The notes below the pieces were generated by a model. The model saw only the letters and a list, made by a program, of their open reading frames with translations. It ran no database searches and was not told the DNA's origin. Of a DNA stretch of 64,000 nt, positions 32,869-42,788 are shown piece after piece; the first letter of the stretch is position 1; each line of letters begins with the position of its first letter. The position numbers and the translations under genes are program-made. The stretch is from contig OZ245773.1 in NCBI GenBank assembly GCA_965227645.1, forward strand, positions 3,286,001-3,350,000, read 5' to 3'. The DNA comes from Flavimaribacter sp024343425. GTDB lineage: Bacteria > Pseudomonadota > Alphaproteobacteria > Rhizobiales > Rhizobiaceae.

Positions 32869-34826
32869 GCGACGAAACGCAATATGGCCAGCCGAAGATC
32901 GTTCTTCGCGCAATCACCGTCGTTGGAATCCTGCTGTCGCTGTTCCAGCTCTACGCTTCGGGCATCCAGCCGCTCGGCCTGTTTATCCTGCGCCCGATCC
33001 ATCTCGGTTTCATTCTCGTCCTGTGTTTCCTGATGCTGCCGGTGACAGGCGACCGGCCGCGCGGCGTCATCGGCTGGGCGATAGACGGCCCGCTTATCCT
33101 GTGCGGCGTTCTGGCCGGCTACTGGGTGCCGTCGCATATCGACATCATCGCAAACGCCATCATTCCCCGCCAGATCGACGTGATCGTCGGCATCATCACC
33201 GTACTGGTGGTGCTCGAGGCGACTCGCCGCGCCATCGGCATGGGCCTGACGATCATCGGCGTCGTGTTCATCATTTACGCCTTCGCCGGCAACCGCGGCG
33301 AACTGCCGTGGCTCGCCGACTTCATGCCCGGCATCCTCAACCACCGAGGCTATTCGATCGACCGGCTGGCTAGCCAGTTGACGCTGGGCGCAGAGGGCCT
33401 GTTTGGCCTGCCGATCGGGGTGGCGGCGACCTTCATTTTCGTCTTCGTGCTCTTTGGCGCGTTTCTCGAAGTCACCGGCGCCGGCAAGTTCTTCATCGAT
33501 CTCGCCTATGCCGCGACCGGACGCCAGCGCGGCGGCCCGGCCAAGGCCGCGGTTATCGCCTCCGCCGGCATGGGGTCGATCAGCGGCTCGGCCATCGCCA
33601 ATGTGGTGACCACGGGCGCCTTCACGATCCCGCTGATGAAACGGCTGGGTTACCGGCCGGCGCAGGCCGGAGGCATCGAAGCCGCCGCCTCCACCGGCGG
33701 CCAGATCATGCCGCCGCTGATGGGCGCCGGCGCGTTTCTCGTCAGCGAATTCACGCGCATTCCCTACATCGAGATCGTGATGATCTCGATCTTCCCGGCG
33801 CTCCTGTATTTTGGTTCGGTCTACCTGCTCGTCCACATCGCCGCCGTGAAGCAGGGTATGGAGGGCATTCCGGCCGACGAACTGCCGCGAGTGCGCGACG
33901 TGCTGGCCGAAGGCTGGCATTTCCTGCTGCCTCTGGTCGTGCTCATATGGCTGCTTGTGCTCGGCTATTCGCCGATGCGCGTTGGCTTTTACGCAATCCT
34001 TGCCGTCATCGCCGCGGCCGCGGTGCGGGGTCTGTACAACTATGCTACGAACCAGCCCACGCTGGACGGCCTGGCGACGCTTGCAAAAGCCGGCCTGATG
34101 AAAACGCTGGAAGCGCTCGAACTCGGCGCGCGCAACGCGGTTCCCGTCTCCATGGCCTGCGCGGTTGCAGGCATCGTCGTCGGCGTGGTGGGGCTGACGG
34201 GGCTTGGCCTGAAGTTCTCCGCCATGATGCTCGCCTTCTCGGGCGGCCACCTGCTCCTGGCCCTCATCCTGGTGGTGATCGCGAGTCTGATCCTCGGCAT
34301 GGGTCTGCCGGTCACTGCCGCCTACATTGTCCTGATCATCCTGGTCGGCCCGGCGCTGACCAGCGAGTTCGGCGTACCGCTGCTGATCGCGCATCTCGTC
34401 GTGTTCTGGTGGAGCCAGGATTCCAACGTGACGCCGCCGGTGGCCCTGGCGGGTTTCGCCGGGGCGGCGATCGCCAACGCCAGTCCGACGGAGACCTCCG
34501 TTCAGGCGTGGAAATACGCCAAGGGCTTGTATCTCATCCCGCTTTTCATGGTCTACAACCCCTCGATTATCGAAGGCGGGCCGATATTGCTGGTGCTGTG
34601 GAACGGCCTGATCGTCATTCTCGCCCTGGCGGCCTTTGCAGCGGCGCTGGAGGCGTTCCTGTTCGGGCCGATCCCTCTCTGGCAGCGCGTGCTGATCATC
34701 CCCGGCGTGATCGCCATATTCTGGCAGTCGATACCGATCGAGGCGGCCGGCGCGGCGCTGATCGTCGTGCTGTTCGCGCTGAACTGGCGCAGCGCGCGAA
34801 AACAAGCCGGGCCGGTTCAATCTTAG
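32865..34826 (+). CDS. TRAP transporter fused 4TM/12TM permease
   Basis: 653 aa, almost entirely hydrophobic. The first part (about residues 1-140) corresponds to the small DctQ-like subunit and the rest to the DctM-like large subunit, which is the normal fused arrangement in TAXI systems. Diagnostic segments are GMGSISGSAIANVVTTGAFTIPLMKRLGY, EAAASTGGQIMPPLMGAGAFL, LGMGLPVTAAYIVLIILVGPAL and NVTPPVALAGFAGAAIA. Secondary import is driven by an ion gradient with the periplasmic binding protein. Translation is coupled to the DUF1850 gene. Confidence 0.9.
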   Translation: MSDETQYGQPKIVLRAITVVGILLSLFQLYASGIQPLGLFILRPIHLGFILVLCFLMLPVTGDRPRGVIGWAIDGPLILCGVLAGYWVPSHIDIIANAIIPRQIDVIVGIITVLVVLEATRRAIGMGLTIIGVVFIIYAFAGNRGELPWLADFMPGILNHRGYSIDRLASQLTLGAEGLFGLPIGVAATFIFVFVLFGAFLEVTGAGKFFIDLAYAATGRQRGGPAKAAVIASAGMGSISGSAIANVVTTGAFTIPLMKRLGYRPAQAGGIEAAASTGGQIMPPLMGAGAFLVSEFTRIPYIEIVMISIFPALLYFGSVYLLVHIAAVKQGMEGIPADELPRVRDVLAEGWHFLLPLVVLIWLLVLGYSPMRVGFYAILAVIAAAAVRGLYNYATNQPTLDGLATLAKAGLMKTLEALELGARNAVPVSMACAVAGIVVGVVGLTGLGLKFSAMMLAFSGGHLLLALILVVIASLILGMGLPVTAAYIVLIILVGPALTSEFGVPLLIAHLVVFWWSQDSNVTPPVALAGFAGAAIANASPTETSVQAWKYAKGLYLIPLFMVYNPSIIEGGPILLVLWNGLIVILALAAFAAALEAFLFGPIPLWQRVLIIPGVIAIFWQSIPIEAAGAALIVVLFALNWRSARKQAGPVQS

Positions 34827-34850
34827 ACATAGATTTCCGAAAACCAGCCT

Positions 34851-35429
34851 ATGGGTAACCTGACCTTCAGCGTCAACGTCACTCTGGACGGTTGTATCGA
34901 CCACCGGGTTGGGATCGCCGACGACGAGACACACGCCTTCTTCACCGATCTCATGAACGAGAACGGCGCGATGCTTTGGGGCCGCGTCACCTACGAAATG
35001 ATGGAGAGCTACTGGCCGATGGTCACCCGCGGCGAGGTGGACGCGCCGCCAGCGATGCGCGCGTGGGCGATCAACCTGGAGACCAAGCCGAAATACGTGG
35101 CGTCATCGACGCGAAAGAATTTCCCGTGGACCAACAGCCACCTCCTTGAGGGTGATCTGAAATCGAGCGTGCAGAAACTGAAAGACGCAACCCCGGACGG
35201 CGTGCTCCTTGGCAGCGGCAAGCTCGCGGTTGAACTGGATCGGCTGGATTTGATCGACGATTACAAGTTCCTCGTCCACCCCAGGATCATCGGCCACGGC
35301 CCCACCCTTTACGAGATCGGCCTGCCGAGCCCGCGACATCTGGAGCTTGTGTCGTCGAGACCGCTGCACAATGGCGTCGTTGCGATGCACTACCGGCGCG
35401 CGCCGACGAACAACGCAACACTACGTTGA
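34851..35429 (+). CDS. Dihydrofolate reductase-family (RibD C-terminal-like) protein
   Basis: 192 aa. It has the RibD C-terminal/DHFR fold: SVNVTLDGCIDH at the start, LWGRVTYEMMESYW, KYVASSTRKNF, GVLLGSGKLAVELDRLDLIDDYKFLVHP and GHGPTLYE. Such proteins are probable NADPH-dependent reductases of unknown substrate. It begins 24 bases after the TRAP permease but without a good ribosome site, so co-expression is uncertain. It converges on the AsmA gene with a 10-base gap. Confidence 0.8.
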   Translation: MGNLTFSVNVTLDGCIDHRVGIADDETHAFFTDLMNENGAMLWGRVTYEMMESYWPMVTRGEVDAPPAMRAWAINLETKPKYVASSTRKNFPWTNSHLLEGDLKSSVQKLKDATPDGVLLGSGKLAVELDRLDLIDDYKFLVHPRIIGHGPTLYEIGLPSPRHLELVSSRPLHNGVVAMHYRRAPTNNATLR

Positions 35430-35439
35430 GCTTCAACAG

Positions 35440-38400
35440 CTAGTTGCCCATCTGGTTCAAGAGGTTCTTGATCAGGTCTCGCGGCTCGTCGCCGGATCCG
35501 TCCTGTCTTTCGGGCAATACGGCGTCAAGGGCCTGGTCGGTCAGGCTCCGCTCAGGCTGGGGTTGCTGTACGAGCGCTTCATCGACTGACGCCGTGCGGA
35601 GCGGGTTCGGCTTCGGGACCGGGACGATATCGATCGGCGGCACGAGCTCAGGGTTTTCCAGCCCTGCGGTTGGCTCCGGGTTGGCGGCCTGCTCCCGAAC
35701 CACCGGAGCATCGGTTTGTCCGTCACCGGTCGGCAAGGCAGCCTGACGGTTCGTTCTCTCGCGCCGGTTTGAGCCGCCCCTGTTGAGCACGCCCTGAAGC
35801 AGGGAATTGACCAGATCGCCGCTTTCACCCGACGTTTCTCCGGATCCGTTGCCGCCGCCGTTTCCGAGCTGCTGGATGACGCCGGTGATCACATTGTCAG
35901 CATTGGCGTTCTCTCCGCCGGTCAGGAGATCCGTTATGGATCCGGCGTTTCCGGAAGCGCCGCCAGCAAGGCCGCCAACAAGGCTGCCGAGGCCTGAAAG
36001 CGTCTGGAGCGCCTCAGCCGGGTTGGAGAGGATATTGCTGATATCGGGATAAATGCGCGGGCCGGTCAAGGGACCGTTGACGATGATCGGCATGCCGAGA
36101 CCCGCCACGTCGAATTCGCCACCCTGCCCGTCCAGCGAACGCACCACACGCGGGTTCAGGCGCATGTCGATGGTCTGTTCCGCAAGATCGACCGATCCCG
36201 CGCCGTCCATGCGCACCAGCGGCCCAAGCAGTTTCAGATCATCGGTTTTCGCAACGCCCTCAGCAACCGCGAACGTCACCGACAGTTCGGTAAACTCGGT
36301 CTTATCTCCGGCGTCCTGCTGCGCGCTTCCACTCGCAATCAGCGACTGGACGTTGCTGAAGAGCTTGGCGACGTCGACGCCGCGGACGGCGCCATCGGAG
36401 AAGACCACACGCGCCTCGCCGTCGAGCGAACGCGCCAGTGCATATGTGTCGTCGCCGGCGCCCTTGAGCGCGACAGCGGCGTCAAGCGCGCCTTCGAGCC
36501 TCGTAAATCCGGCCGCGTCGACAAGAAACGGCATGGCGCTGACATTGGCGAGCCTGGCTGCGATATCGACAGCCGGCGTCCCGGTTCCGTCCGCGACGAT
36601 CTCGGCGGATACCGATCCGTCGTAAAAGCCCGCTTCCGGAATGGTGAGGCGCGCGACGCCGTCCTTGACCGACAGCGTGGCTGTGGCGGGTCCAGCCTTC
36701 ACGTCACCATATCCGATCCGTTGCGCCTTGAAACTTATGTCGGCGTCGAGGTCGCGCAGCGCGGACAGGTCGATGGGGGTCGCGGACTGCGACGCGGAGG
36801 CCGAAGCAGCGGCCGAACCGCCTGCGCCGGATTGTCCGCCATCGCCTGTCAATTTGGCAAAATCCAGCGCATCAACGGCGAGAGACGCGGTGATGGTTGT
36901 TTTTCCAGCCATGCTGACGGATGCGCTGCCGGTCGCAGTCATGTCGTCCAGCGTAATGCGCGCATTGTCGAGCGACACCCGGTCGCTGCTTGCAGCAATC
37001 GCGCCGCTATAGGCAAAACGGCCGATCGGCGTTCCCGGATCATTGTTGAGCCAGCGCAGAAGCCCGCTCAGCGACGCCGTCTCGATCGAGGCATTGCCAT
37101 TGGCGCTGCCGTCGAGACCGACGGTTCCGGAAAAACGCGCGTCGACCGGCTTTGACCTGAGTTCGACAGTCAGCGGTCCCGGCTCTCCGCTCAAAAGTCC
37201 TGCCAGGGCGACCGACGTCGAAAACCCGAAGGTCTCGCCGTTCCAGTTCATCGTCCCGGACACATCGACGGGGTTTGCGATATCCGATACTCCCGCCCTT
37301 ACATTGAGACCGTTTATGTTTTCCGCGCCCGGTCCGATCGCTGACGCCAGTTCGGGAACAACAGCTGCGCCGTCGGCGAACGTCACCACGCCCTTCATGT
37401 TCACGGATTTGCGTATCGTGTCTTCATCGAGGCCATAGAAGGCGTACTGTATGTCGGTGCCGAGCCTGCCCGTCAGCGGCGCCGATACACCTGCGAGCTT
37501 CATCAGGCTTGCGATATCTATGCTTGTGATCGTCGCATAGCCGCGGATCGCCGGCGTATCGGGATTGAAATCCGCCCGCACTCCGACCTTGAGGCCGCCG
37601 CCGGCGACCTGCTGCGAGACCACGGTCGCGTCCAATTCTCCATCCTTGAGCGTGGCCTGCGCCGCGACGCCCTGCGCGACGGCATCGCCGGCCTTCACGG
37701 CTTCAGCCTGAAGATCAAAATCCACATCGAACTGTCTGAGCGCAGAAAGATCCGGCGCTCCTGCGTCATTGCCCGTAGCGTTGGCGGTCGCCTCTCCTGC
37801 GCCAGCGGCCGGTTCGAAGGCGGCATAGTCGAGCACGCCGGCCCTGATGCTGACGCTGACATGATCACGGGTTCCCGGCGTATAGGCCGCGTCCAGCCGC
37901 ATCGGCTGGCCTGCGCTCGTGATCTCGCCATCGGCGACCCGGTAACTTCCGTCTTCGGCCAACTGGATCGATCCTCTGGCGCTGACGCTTTCCACCGCCG
38001 GATGGGGCGGCGGCTGCATGGTTCCGGAGAACGTGAATTGCGACGGCTGCCTGTTCAGAAGGTCGCGAAGAGAACCGATCTCGCCTTCGAACGTCATGGC
38101 CGTGCCATCGACCGTTCCGGAAAAGGCAAGCTTCGCCGGCTTCTCGATGCCGGGAACCGTCAGATCCAGGTTCAGATCGCCGGCGACCTGTCGGACGCCG
38201 GCGCCATTGTCTTCCAGCACCTCGCCGTCGCGAATACGAAACCGATCGATCGCGAGCTTTTCGAGATAGCCGGCGGCCATTTCGAACACGTCTTCTTCCT
38301 GCCCGGTCTGCGGCGCCTCCGCGGACGAAGGGGTCGTCGTCCCGGACAGAACGATCTTCGGTTTTTCGAGTTCAATTCCGGTGATCTGTATTCTGTCGGA

Positions 38401-38688
38401 TAGCAGCGACATCACCCGAACGGAGGCGACCACCTTGCCGGCATTGGCGGCGAGCGCCTTGTCAGCCGAAATATAGGCGACGTCGCTTGCAACAATTCCG
38501 AAGTCGGGAAAGACGGAAAAACGGACCGGGCCAGCGAGCGTGATGTCGGCGCCGGACGCCGACGACACTTGTCGGGCGAGCATTGTTCTGAGCGAATCCG
38601 TGCCGAAGGCGAGCGGCAGCAAATAAATGATAGCAGCAAATAGAAGCGCCAGGGCCGCTACGGCCGCCAGGACCTTCTTCATGGTCAT
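35440..38688 (-). CDS. AsmA-family protein
   Basis: 1082 aa. One N-terminal membrane anchor (VLAAVAALALLFAAIIYLLPLAF) is followed by a very long periplasmic beta-rich region. AsmA features are TDSLRTMLARQVSSASGADI near residue 30, repeated VxAxxxxD strands and a C-terminal AsmA_2-type block (DGAVRGVDVAKLF, GAGSVDLAEQTIDMRLNPRV, GPRIYPDISNIL). The last 150 residues are low-complexity Gly/Asn/Pro/Glu-rich. AsmA proteins belong to the bridge-like lipid transfer superfamily and affect outer-membrane assembly or phospholipid traffic. GGGGAG precedes the start. It appears to be a single-gene unit. Confidence 0.88.
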   Translation of the reverse strand: MTMKKVLAAVAALALLFAAIIYLLPLAFGTDSLRTMLARQVSSASGADITLAGPVRFSVFPDFGIVASDVAYISADKALAANAGKVVASVRVMSLLSDRIQITGIELEKPKIVLSGTTTPSSAEAPQTGQEEDVFEMAAGYLEKLAIDRFRIRDGEVLEDNGAGVRQVAGDLNLDLTVPGIEKPAKLAFSGTVDGTAMTFEGEIGSLRDLLNRQPSQFTFSGTMQPPPHPAVESVSARGSIQLAEDGSYRVADGEITSAGQPMRLDAAYTPGTRDHVSVSIRAGVLDYAAFEPAAGAGEATANATGNDAGAPDLSALRQFDVDFDLQAEAVKAGDAVAQGVAAQATLKDGELDATVVSQQVAGGGLKVGVRADFNPDTPAIRGYATITSIDIASLMKLAGVSAPLTGRLGTDIQYAFYGLDEDTIRKSVNMKGVVTFADGAAVVPELASAIGPGAENINGLNVRAGVSDIANPVDVSGTMNWNGETFGFSTSVALAGLLSGEPGPLTVELRSKPVDARFSGTVGLDGSANGNASIETASLSGLLRWLNNDPGTPIGRFAYSGAIAASSDRVSLDNARITLDDMTATGSASVSMAGKTTITASLAVDALDFAKLTGDGGQSGAGGSAAASASASQSATPIDLSALRDLDADISFKAQRIGYGDVKAGPATATLSVKDGVARLTIPEAGFYDGSVSAEIVADGTGTPAVDIAARLANVSAMPFLVDAAGFTRLEGALDAAVALKGAGDDTYALARSLDGEARVVFSDGAVRGVDVAKLFSNVQSLIASGSAQQDAGDKTEFTELSVTFAVAEGVAKTDDLKLLGPLVRMDGAGSVDLAEQTIDMRLNPRVVRSLDGQGGEFDVAGLGMPIIVNGPLTGPRIYPDISNILSNPAEALQTLSGLGSLVGGLAGGASGNAGSITDLLTGGENANADNVITGVIQQLGNGGGNGSGETSGESGDLVNSLLQGVLNRGGSNRRERTNRQAALPTGDGQTDAPVVREQAANPEPTAGLENPELVPPIDIVPVPKPNPLRTASVDEALVQQPQPERSLTDQALDAVLPERQDGSGDEPRDLIKNLLNQMGN

Positions 38689-38942
38689 GGTTCTCCCCGG
38701 GCATCTCCCTCAGCAACAGTGCCGATTGTTCCTGCGCCCGGACGTCAGGAGCGAATCACCGCCGCACCGATAGCCGATTATTACCCGAAACCAGGTTCCG
38801 GCGAAACAAAACCCGACCGCGCTGCATATAAGCAACAGGAGTTCCTGCCAGCATGGCATGGTATTTTATCAATAATAATCAGTATGTTTTCGGAATCACT
38901 TGCAAAGCCGATTCCGATACTTCGCAGATTCGATCAAGTCTT

Positions 38943-39593
38943 TCACGCGCTCCCTGCGGCCTCTTCTTCATGTGCAGCAGCCATAATTTCGTCTTCTTCG
39001 GCCACCTTTGCAAAGGACGGTCGGGAGGTGATTTTCTCGATATAGGCCTCGAATACCGGCGTCTTGGGCACGAGTCCGAAACGCGTCATCAGGTTCAGAG
39101 CGCCTCCCCAGAGAAGATCCGCCGCAGTAAATCGGTCGCCTGCCATGAACGCCTGGGTGGCCAGGTTGGAATGGATGGCGTTGATGACGGCTTCAAAATC
39201 ACCGTAGGCTGAGCGGCTTGCAGGAGGCGGTTCGCGGCCCATGGACTTGTCGATCAGCGCCGGTTCGAAGCACGATGAATAGAACACGATCCAGCGGAGA
39301 AACGCGCCCCGCGTCGGATCGCCAATCGCCGGGGCAAGTCCGGCGTCCGGAAAGGCGTCGGCGAGATAGATGTAGATCGCGGATTGCTCCGTCACCAAGG
39401 CGTCGCCATGACGGATCGCCGGCACCTTGCCAAGAGGATTAATCGCGAGATAGTCGGGCTCACGCTGCTCGCCTTTTGCCATGTTGAGTGTATGAAGATC
39501 GTATGGCGCGCCCAGTTCCTCAAGCAGAACGCGCACGCCCGTCGCGCGGGTTCGTGGCGAATAGTAAAGCGTTACCCTTTCTGCAGCTGTCAT
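38943..39593 (-). CDS. Glutathione S-transferase family protein
   Basis: 216 aa. The N-terminal thioredoxin-like domain has LYYSPRTRATGVRVLLEELGAPYD, NPLGKVPAIRHGD (cis-Pro) and the glutathione-binding LVTEQSAIYIYLAD. The all-helical C-terminal domain has FMAGDRFTAADLLWGGALN with the N-capping Asp. Closest in look to beta/theta-like bacterial GSTs. Start at 39593 follows GGAG by 6 bases; an ATG four codons upstream lacks one. Divergent from the aldo/keto reductase gene. Role probably in detoxification; substrate unknown. Confidence 0.85.
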   Translation of the reverse strand: MTAAERVTLYYSPRTRATGVRVLLEELGAPYDLHTLNMAKGEQREPDYLAINPLGKVPAIRHGDALVTEQSAIYIYLADAFPDAGLAPAIGDPTRGAFLRWIVFYSSCFEPALIDKSMGREPPPASRSAYGDFEAVINAIHSNLATQAFMAGDRFTAADLLWGGALNLMTRFGLVPKTPVFEAYIEKITSRPSFAKVAEEDEIMAAAHEEEAAGSA

Positions 39594-39730
39594 ACATATC
39601 TCCATCAGCTAAAAAACCCGAGATTTGAACTTTACGCATCCATATCTGTCAGAATGTGTCTGACGTGATAAAAGCGATAAACAAATAATCTGTGGCAGCA
39701 ACCATGCCACGTTCGAACGGAGTTCGCCAG

Positions 39731-40612
39731 ATGAAACAGCCTGTGTTCAAGCTCAACAACGGCGTCGAACTTCCGGCGCTCGGACTCGGAGTCTTCCAGT
39801 CCGGGGAGGACGGGACAGTCGAGGCGGTGAAAACCGCGCTCTCCCTCGGCTATCGCATGATTGATACCGCGGCTGCTTACGGCAACGAAGCCTATGTCGG
39901 CCAGGGCCTGCGTGAAAGCGGCGTCCCGCGGGAGGAGGTTGTCATTCAGACGAAGCTCTGGATGAGCGACTACGGTTTCGACAAAGCGCTACACGGTTTC
40001 GACCGGTCCATGAACGCACTTGGTCTCGAGACGCTGGACGTCTATCTGCTGCACTGGCCGCAGCCGAAACTGTTCGACCTGACGATCGAGAGCTGGAAGG
40101 CCCTGTCGCGCCTTCTCGAAGAGGGACGTATACGCGCCATCGGCGTTTGCAACGCCTCGGTGGACCAAATGAGAGAACTGACGGAAGCGACCGGAGTAAA
40201 GCCGGTCCTGAACCAGATCGAGATGCATCCGTATTTCTCACAGGCCGCATTGCGCGAAGCGATCCTCGAGATGGGCGTCGTCCCGCAAGCCTGGTCGCCG
40301 ATCGGGGGCGTCAGCGGCTATTCGGGCGACGGCTCGCTCATTCCGCTGAAAGACGAAGTTCTGATCGGGCTTTCCGTCAAATACGACAAGACTCCGGCCC
40401 AGATCATCCTGCGGTGGCATCTGCAGAACGGCGTTTCCATCATTCCCAAATCGGTAAACCCCGGACGCATTCGCGAGAACGCCGACATATTCGATTTTGA
40501 ACTCGAAGCCGGCGATATCGCCGCAATCGACGCGCTTGACCGCGCTCAAAGGGCCGGCGTCGATCCGGAAATCGCTTCCGCGCAATATTTCGGCCGCGTC
40601 ATCGAGGATTGA
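39731..40612 (+). CDS. Aldo/keto reductase
   Basis: 293 aa. The tetrad is visible: Asp and Tyr in MIDTAAAYGNE, Lys in VIQTKLWMS, His in VYLLHWPQP. NADPH-binding segment SIIPKSVNPGRIREN is typical of the AKR5-like 2,5-diketo-D-gluconate reductase branch. GGAG lies 8 bases before ATG 39731. It reduces an aldehyde or ketone with NADPH. It stands alone, divergent from a GST gene, and converges on the phosphodiesterase gene with a 38-base gap. Confidence 0.87.
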   Translation: MKQPVFKLNNGVELPALGLGVFQSGEDGTVEAVKTALSLGYRMIDTAAAYGNEAYVGQGLRESGVPREEVVIQTKLWMSDYGFDKALHGFDRSMNALGLETLDVYLLHWPQPKLFDLTIESWKALSRLLEEGRIRAIGVCNASVDQMRELTEATGVKPVLNQIEMHPYFSQAALREAILEMGVVPQAWSPIGGVSGYSGDGSLIPLKDEVLIGLSVKYDKTPAQIILRWHLQNGVSIIPKSVNPGRIRENADIFDFELEAGDIAAIDALDRAQRAGVDPEIASAQYFGRVIED

Positions 40613-40650
40613 ATAGGCGGAGCAAACGCATTGCCCCTACCGAGGGAGCC

Positions 40651-42042
40651 CTATGGCGCGCAGTGGCATTGCGCAAAACTTTCCGGATCCAGGTTCGCAA
40701 TGGCGCAGGCGTAGGCGGGCAGATCCGCTGCCGAGAGCGGTTCGTGGCGCTGGTTGTAATCCCGCCTGTAGGCGTCGCGGACCAGGCCTGGCCGGGCCAG
40801 GTCCCTCCACAACGTTGCGACCGCCTGCACAGAAAACTCCTTCTGGCCGTATGCTTCGGAAAACACATATTCCTGCCGCCAGTCGCCAGATACGGTCGAC
40901 GACAAAGAGGGCAGATCGGAAAGATAATAGGTCGTATAGTCCAGCGGTTTTCCGCTCTCGACGTCATAGGTGAACAGCTGGAATCCGGGATTCTGACCGA
41001 AGACCGGGCTGATCGCCGGAACGATTTTGTCAACGGCCACCGCCTGGCCGTCCTCATCCAGAAGCAGTCGGAAATCATCGGAATGGATATGGCCGGAGAA
41101 GTTGATCTCCATCCGTTTGGCATGGGATCTGAGCAGGTCGACAAGCTCACCGGCGACGTCATCCCGCAGGAACGGAACGATGCCGGCGCGGCAACTCAAG
41201 GCCTTCGTATGAAGCGTCGAATAGGCGTCTATGCCCCATGGAATGTGGTGAACAATCCAGACAATGGCGTCTCTGGCTGCCTGTTCGGCAAGCTTTGAAC
41301 GCAACCATTGCAGTTGCAACCGGGCGGCGTCTCGCTCGTCGCCTCCGCATCTGTTGGCGTATTCGCGAGACCACAGAATATCGTTGAGGACGATGATCAC
41401 GCCGTTTTCGACGGTGGGGTGGCGCAGCGCATAATAACCGCCCGCCCTGTAGCTTTCATTGAAATCCGCTGCGACGCGTTCGTTGCCGGCGGCGTTGCGA
41501 ACGAATTCGGCGGTTTGGGCGAGAAATTCCCCGCCAGGCGCTATTTCATAGTCGCCGCATTCGGAATCCGTGTTGCCCAATGCGACGATCAAAGGCTTGT
41601 GGGGCAGCGCGCTGGTCAGCGACTCAATTACGAACCGGGCGGTGCGCTCGGCAAAACGGCGCTGTTCAACAGAGCCAACGGCGACATCAAACGCGCTCGC
41701 GGCGTCCGTCTCGAAATTATGAGACAGGAGATCGCCGGGATATAAGACGAAATCAACGTCCGCGAACCTCTCGGCTATGGCGCCGAGCGCGGATTGAAGA
41801 AGCACAAAATTGGTGTCGCTCCCCCATTGCGAAGCCCGTTCCGCCGGAAACTTAGAGAATTGCGCGCTCCAGCGGCTGGTGTCGATCGTTCTCAGTTCCC
41901 TTGCCAGTTCCGGCGGCTGAAACGGATTGAAGTGAATATCCGACACCACGCCGAAGGAGCCGGACGCATCGTCGGCGCCTGCGGCGACGGGAAACAGGAT
42001 CAGACAGAGACCGGCCAGCAGCGCCTTTGCAAACGGCCACAT
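40651..42042 (-). CDS. Secreted acid sphingomyelinase-like metallophosphoesterase
   Basis: 463 aa with a signal peptide (MWPFAKALLAGLCLILFPVAAG). Metallophosphoesterase motifs appear in order: VVSDIHFNPF, LYPGDLLSHNF, ALGNTDSECGDY (Thr replaces the usual His of GNHD), ILNDILWSR region, IVHHIPWGID, and FSGHIHSDDFRLL. The spacing and the GHxHxDxF ending resemble acid sphingomyelinase-like phosphodiesterases. It probably hydrolyses a phosphodiester in the periplasm, with two bound metals. It is the last gene of a leftward group hydrolase, FAH protein, phosphoesterase and starts 8 bases after the FAH gene; the link to aromatic catabolism is unexplained. Confidence 0.8.
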   Translation of the reverse strand: MWPFAKALLAGLCLILFPVAAGADDASGSFGVVSDIHFNPFQPPELARELRTIDTSRWSAQFSKFPAERASQWGSDTNFVLLQSALGAIAERFADVDFVLYPGDLLSHNFETDAASAFDVAVGSVEQRRFAERTARFVIESLTSALPHKPLIVALGNTDSECGDYEIAPGGEFLAQTAEFVRNAAGNERVAADFNESYRAGGYYALRHPTVENGVIIVLNDILWSREYANRCGGDERDAARLQLQWLRSKLAEQAARDAIVWIVHHIPWGIDAYSTLHTKALSCRAGIVPFLRDDVAGELVDLLRSHAKRMEINFSGHIHSDDFRLLLDEDGQAVAVDKIVPAISPVFGQNPGFQLFTYDVESGKPLDYTTYYLSDLPSLSSTVSGDWRQEYVFSEAYGQKEFSVQAVATLWRDLARPGLVRDAYRRDYNQRHEPLSAADLPAYACAIANLDPESFAQCHCAP

Positions 42043-42050
42043 TGCCCGGA

Positions 42051-42749
42051 TTACTCCGCAGGACCAATCTTGAGTTCAATCGGCGCCAGTCCGTCCACGC
42101 CGCCCGTCACCACATCTCCGGGCTGCACTGGACCAACGCCGGACGGCGTGCCCGTGTAGATGAGATCGCCAGGTTGCAGATGGTAATAACCGGACAGGTG
42201 GCTGACCACTTCCGGAACGCTCCACACGAGATCGGACAGCTTCTGGTCCTGTTTCGTTTCGCCTCCCACCTTGAGCCAGATCCGTTGAGGACCGATTTCG
42301 CCGAATTCTGCGGCCCTGGTGATCTCCGAAATGATCGCTGAATTTTCGAACGCCTTGCCGAAATCCCAGGGACGCCCCTTCACCCGCGCCTGCTGCTGCA
42401 GATCGCGCCGGGTCATGTCAACGCCAACCGCATAACCGAAGATCGCGGAGGGCGCATCTTCGACGCTCACCCGAAACGCCGGAGCGCCGATTGCGATGAC
42501 CAACTCGATTTCGTGATGCAGATCTTCTGTTCCTGGCGCATAGGGCGTTTCGGAGCCGCTGAGAACGATCGCGCTCGCGGGCTTGGTGAAATAGAACGGC
42601 GCCTCGCGATCGACCTCATGTCCCATCTCCGCGGCGTGGGCGGCATAATTGCGACCGACGCAGAAAATGCGATGAACGGGGAAGCCGGCTGTTTCTCCCT
42701 TGACGGGAAGGACGGGAGCGGCAGGAATGTCAAACAGCGTTTCGATCAT
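42051..42749 (-). CDS. Fumarylacetoacetate hydrolase-family protein (fumarylpyruvate hydrolase/HpaG-like)
   Basis: 232 aa, single FAH domain. FCVGRNYAAHAAEMGHE, FYFTKPASAIV, the metal-binding HHEIELVIAIG (Glu-x-Glu) and YAVGVDMTRRDLQQQARVKGRPWDFGKAF match fumarylpyruvate hydrolases and the HpaG-type isomerase/decarboxylase. ATG 42749 was chosen over a GTG 3 bases earlier; AGGAAAG is upstream. It lies between an alpha/beta hydrolase and a phosphoesterase, downstream of hpaR on the same strand, so it may be one of two FAH enzymes of the homoprotocatechuate route (the other starts at 47383). Confidence 0.8.
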   Translation of the reverse strand: MIETLFDIPAAPVLPVKGETAGFPVHRIFCVGRNYAAHAAEMGHEVDREAPFYFTKPASAIVLSGSETPYAPGTEDLHHEIELVIAIGAPAFRVSVEDAPSAIFGYAVGVDMTRRDLQQQARVKGRPWDFGKAFENSAIISEITRAAEFGEIGPQRIWLKVGGETKQDQKLSDLVWSVPEVVSHLSGYYHLQPGDLIYTGTPSGVGPVQPGDVVTGGVDGLAPIELKIGPAE

Positions 42750-42788
42750 CACAACATTCTTTCCTGTTTCGATTGGCCTGATTCGGTT

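Noticed and set aside
32772..34934. 720-codon minus-strand frame opposite the TRAP permease
   Set aside because: Highly charged His/Asp/Arg/Gln-rich translation, typical of the antisense of a membrane protein.
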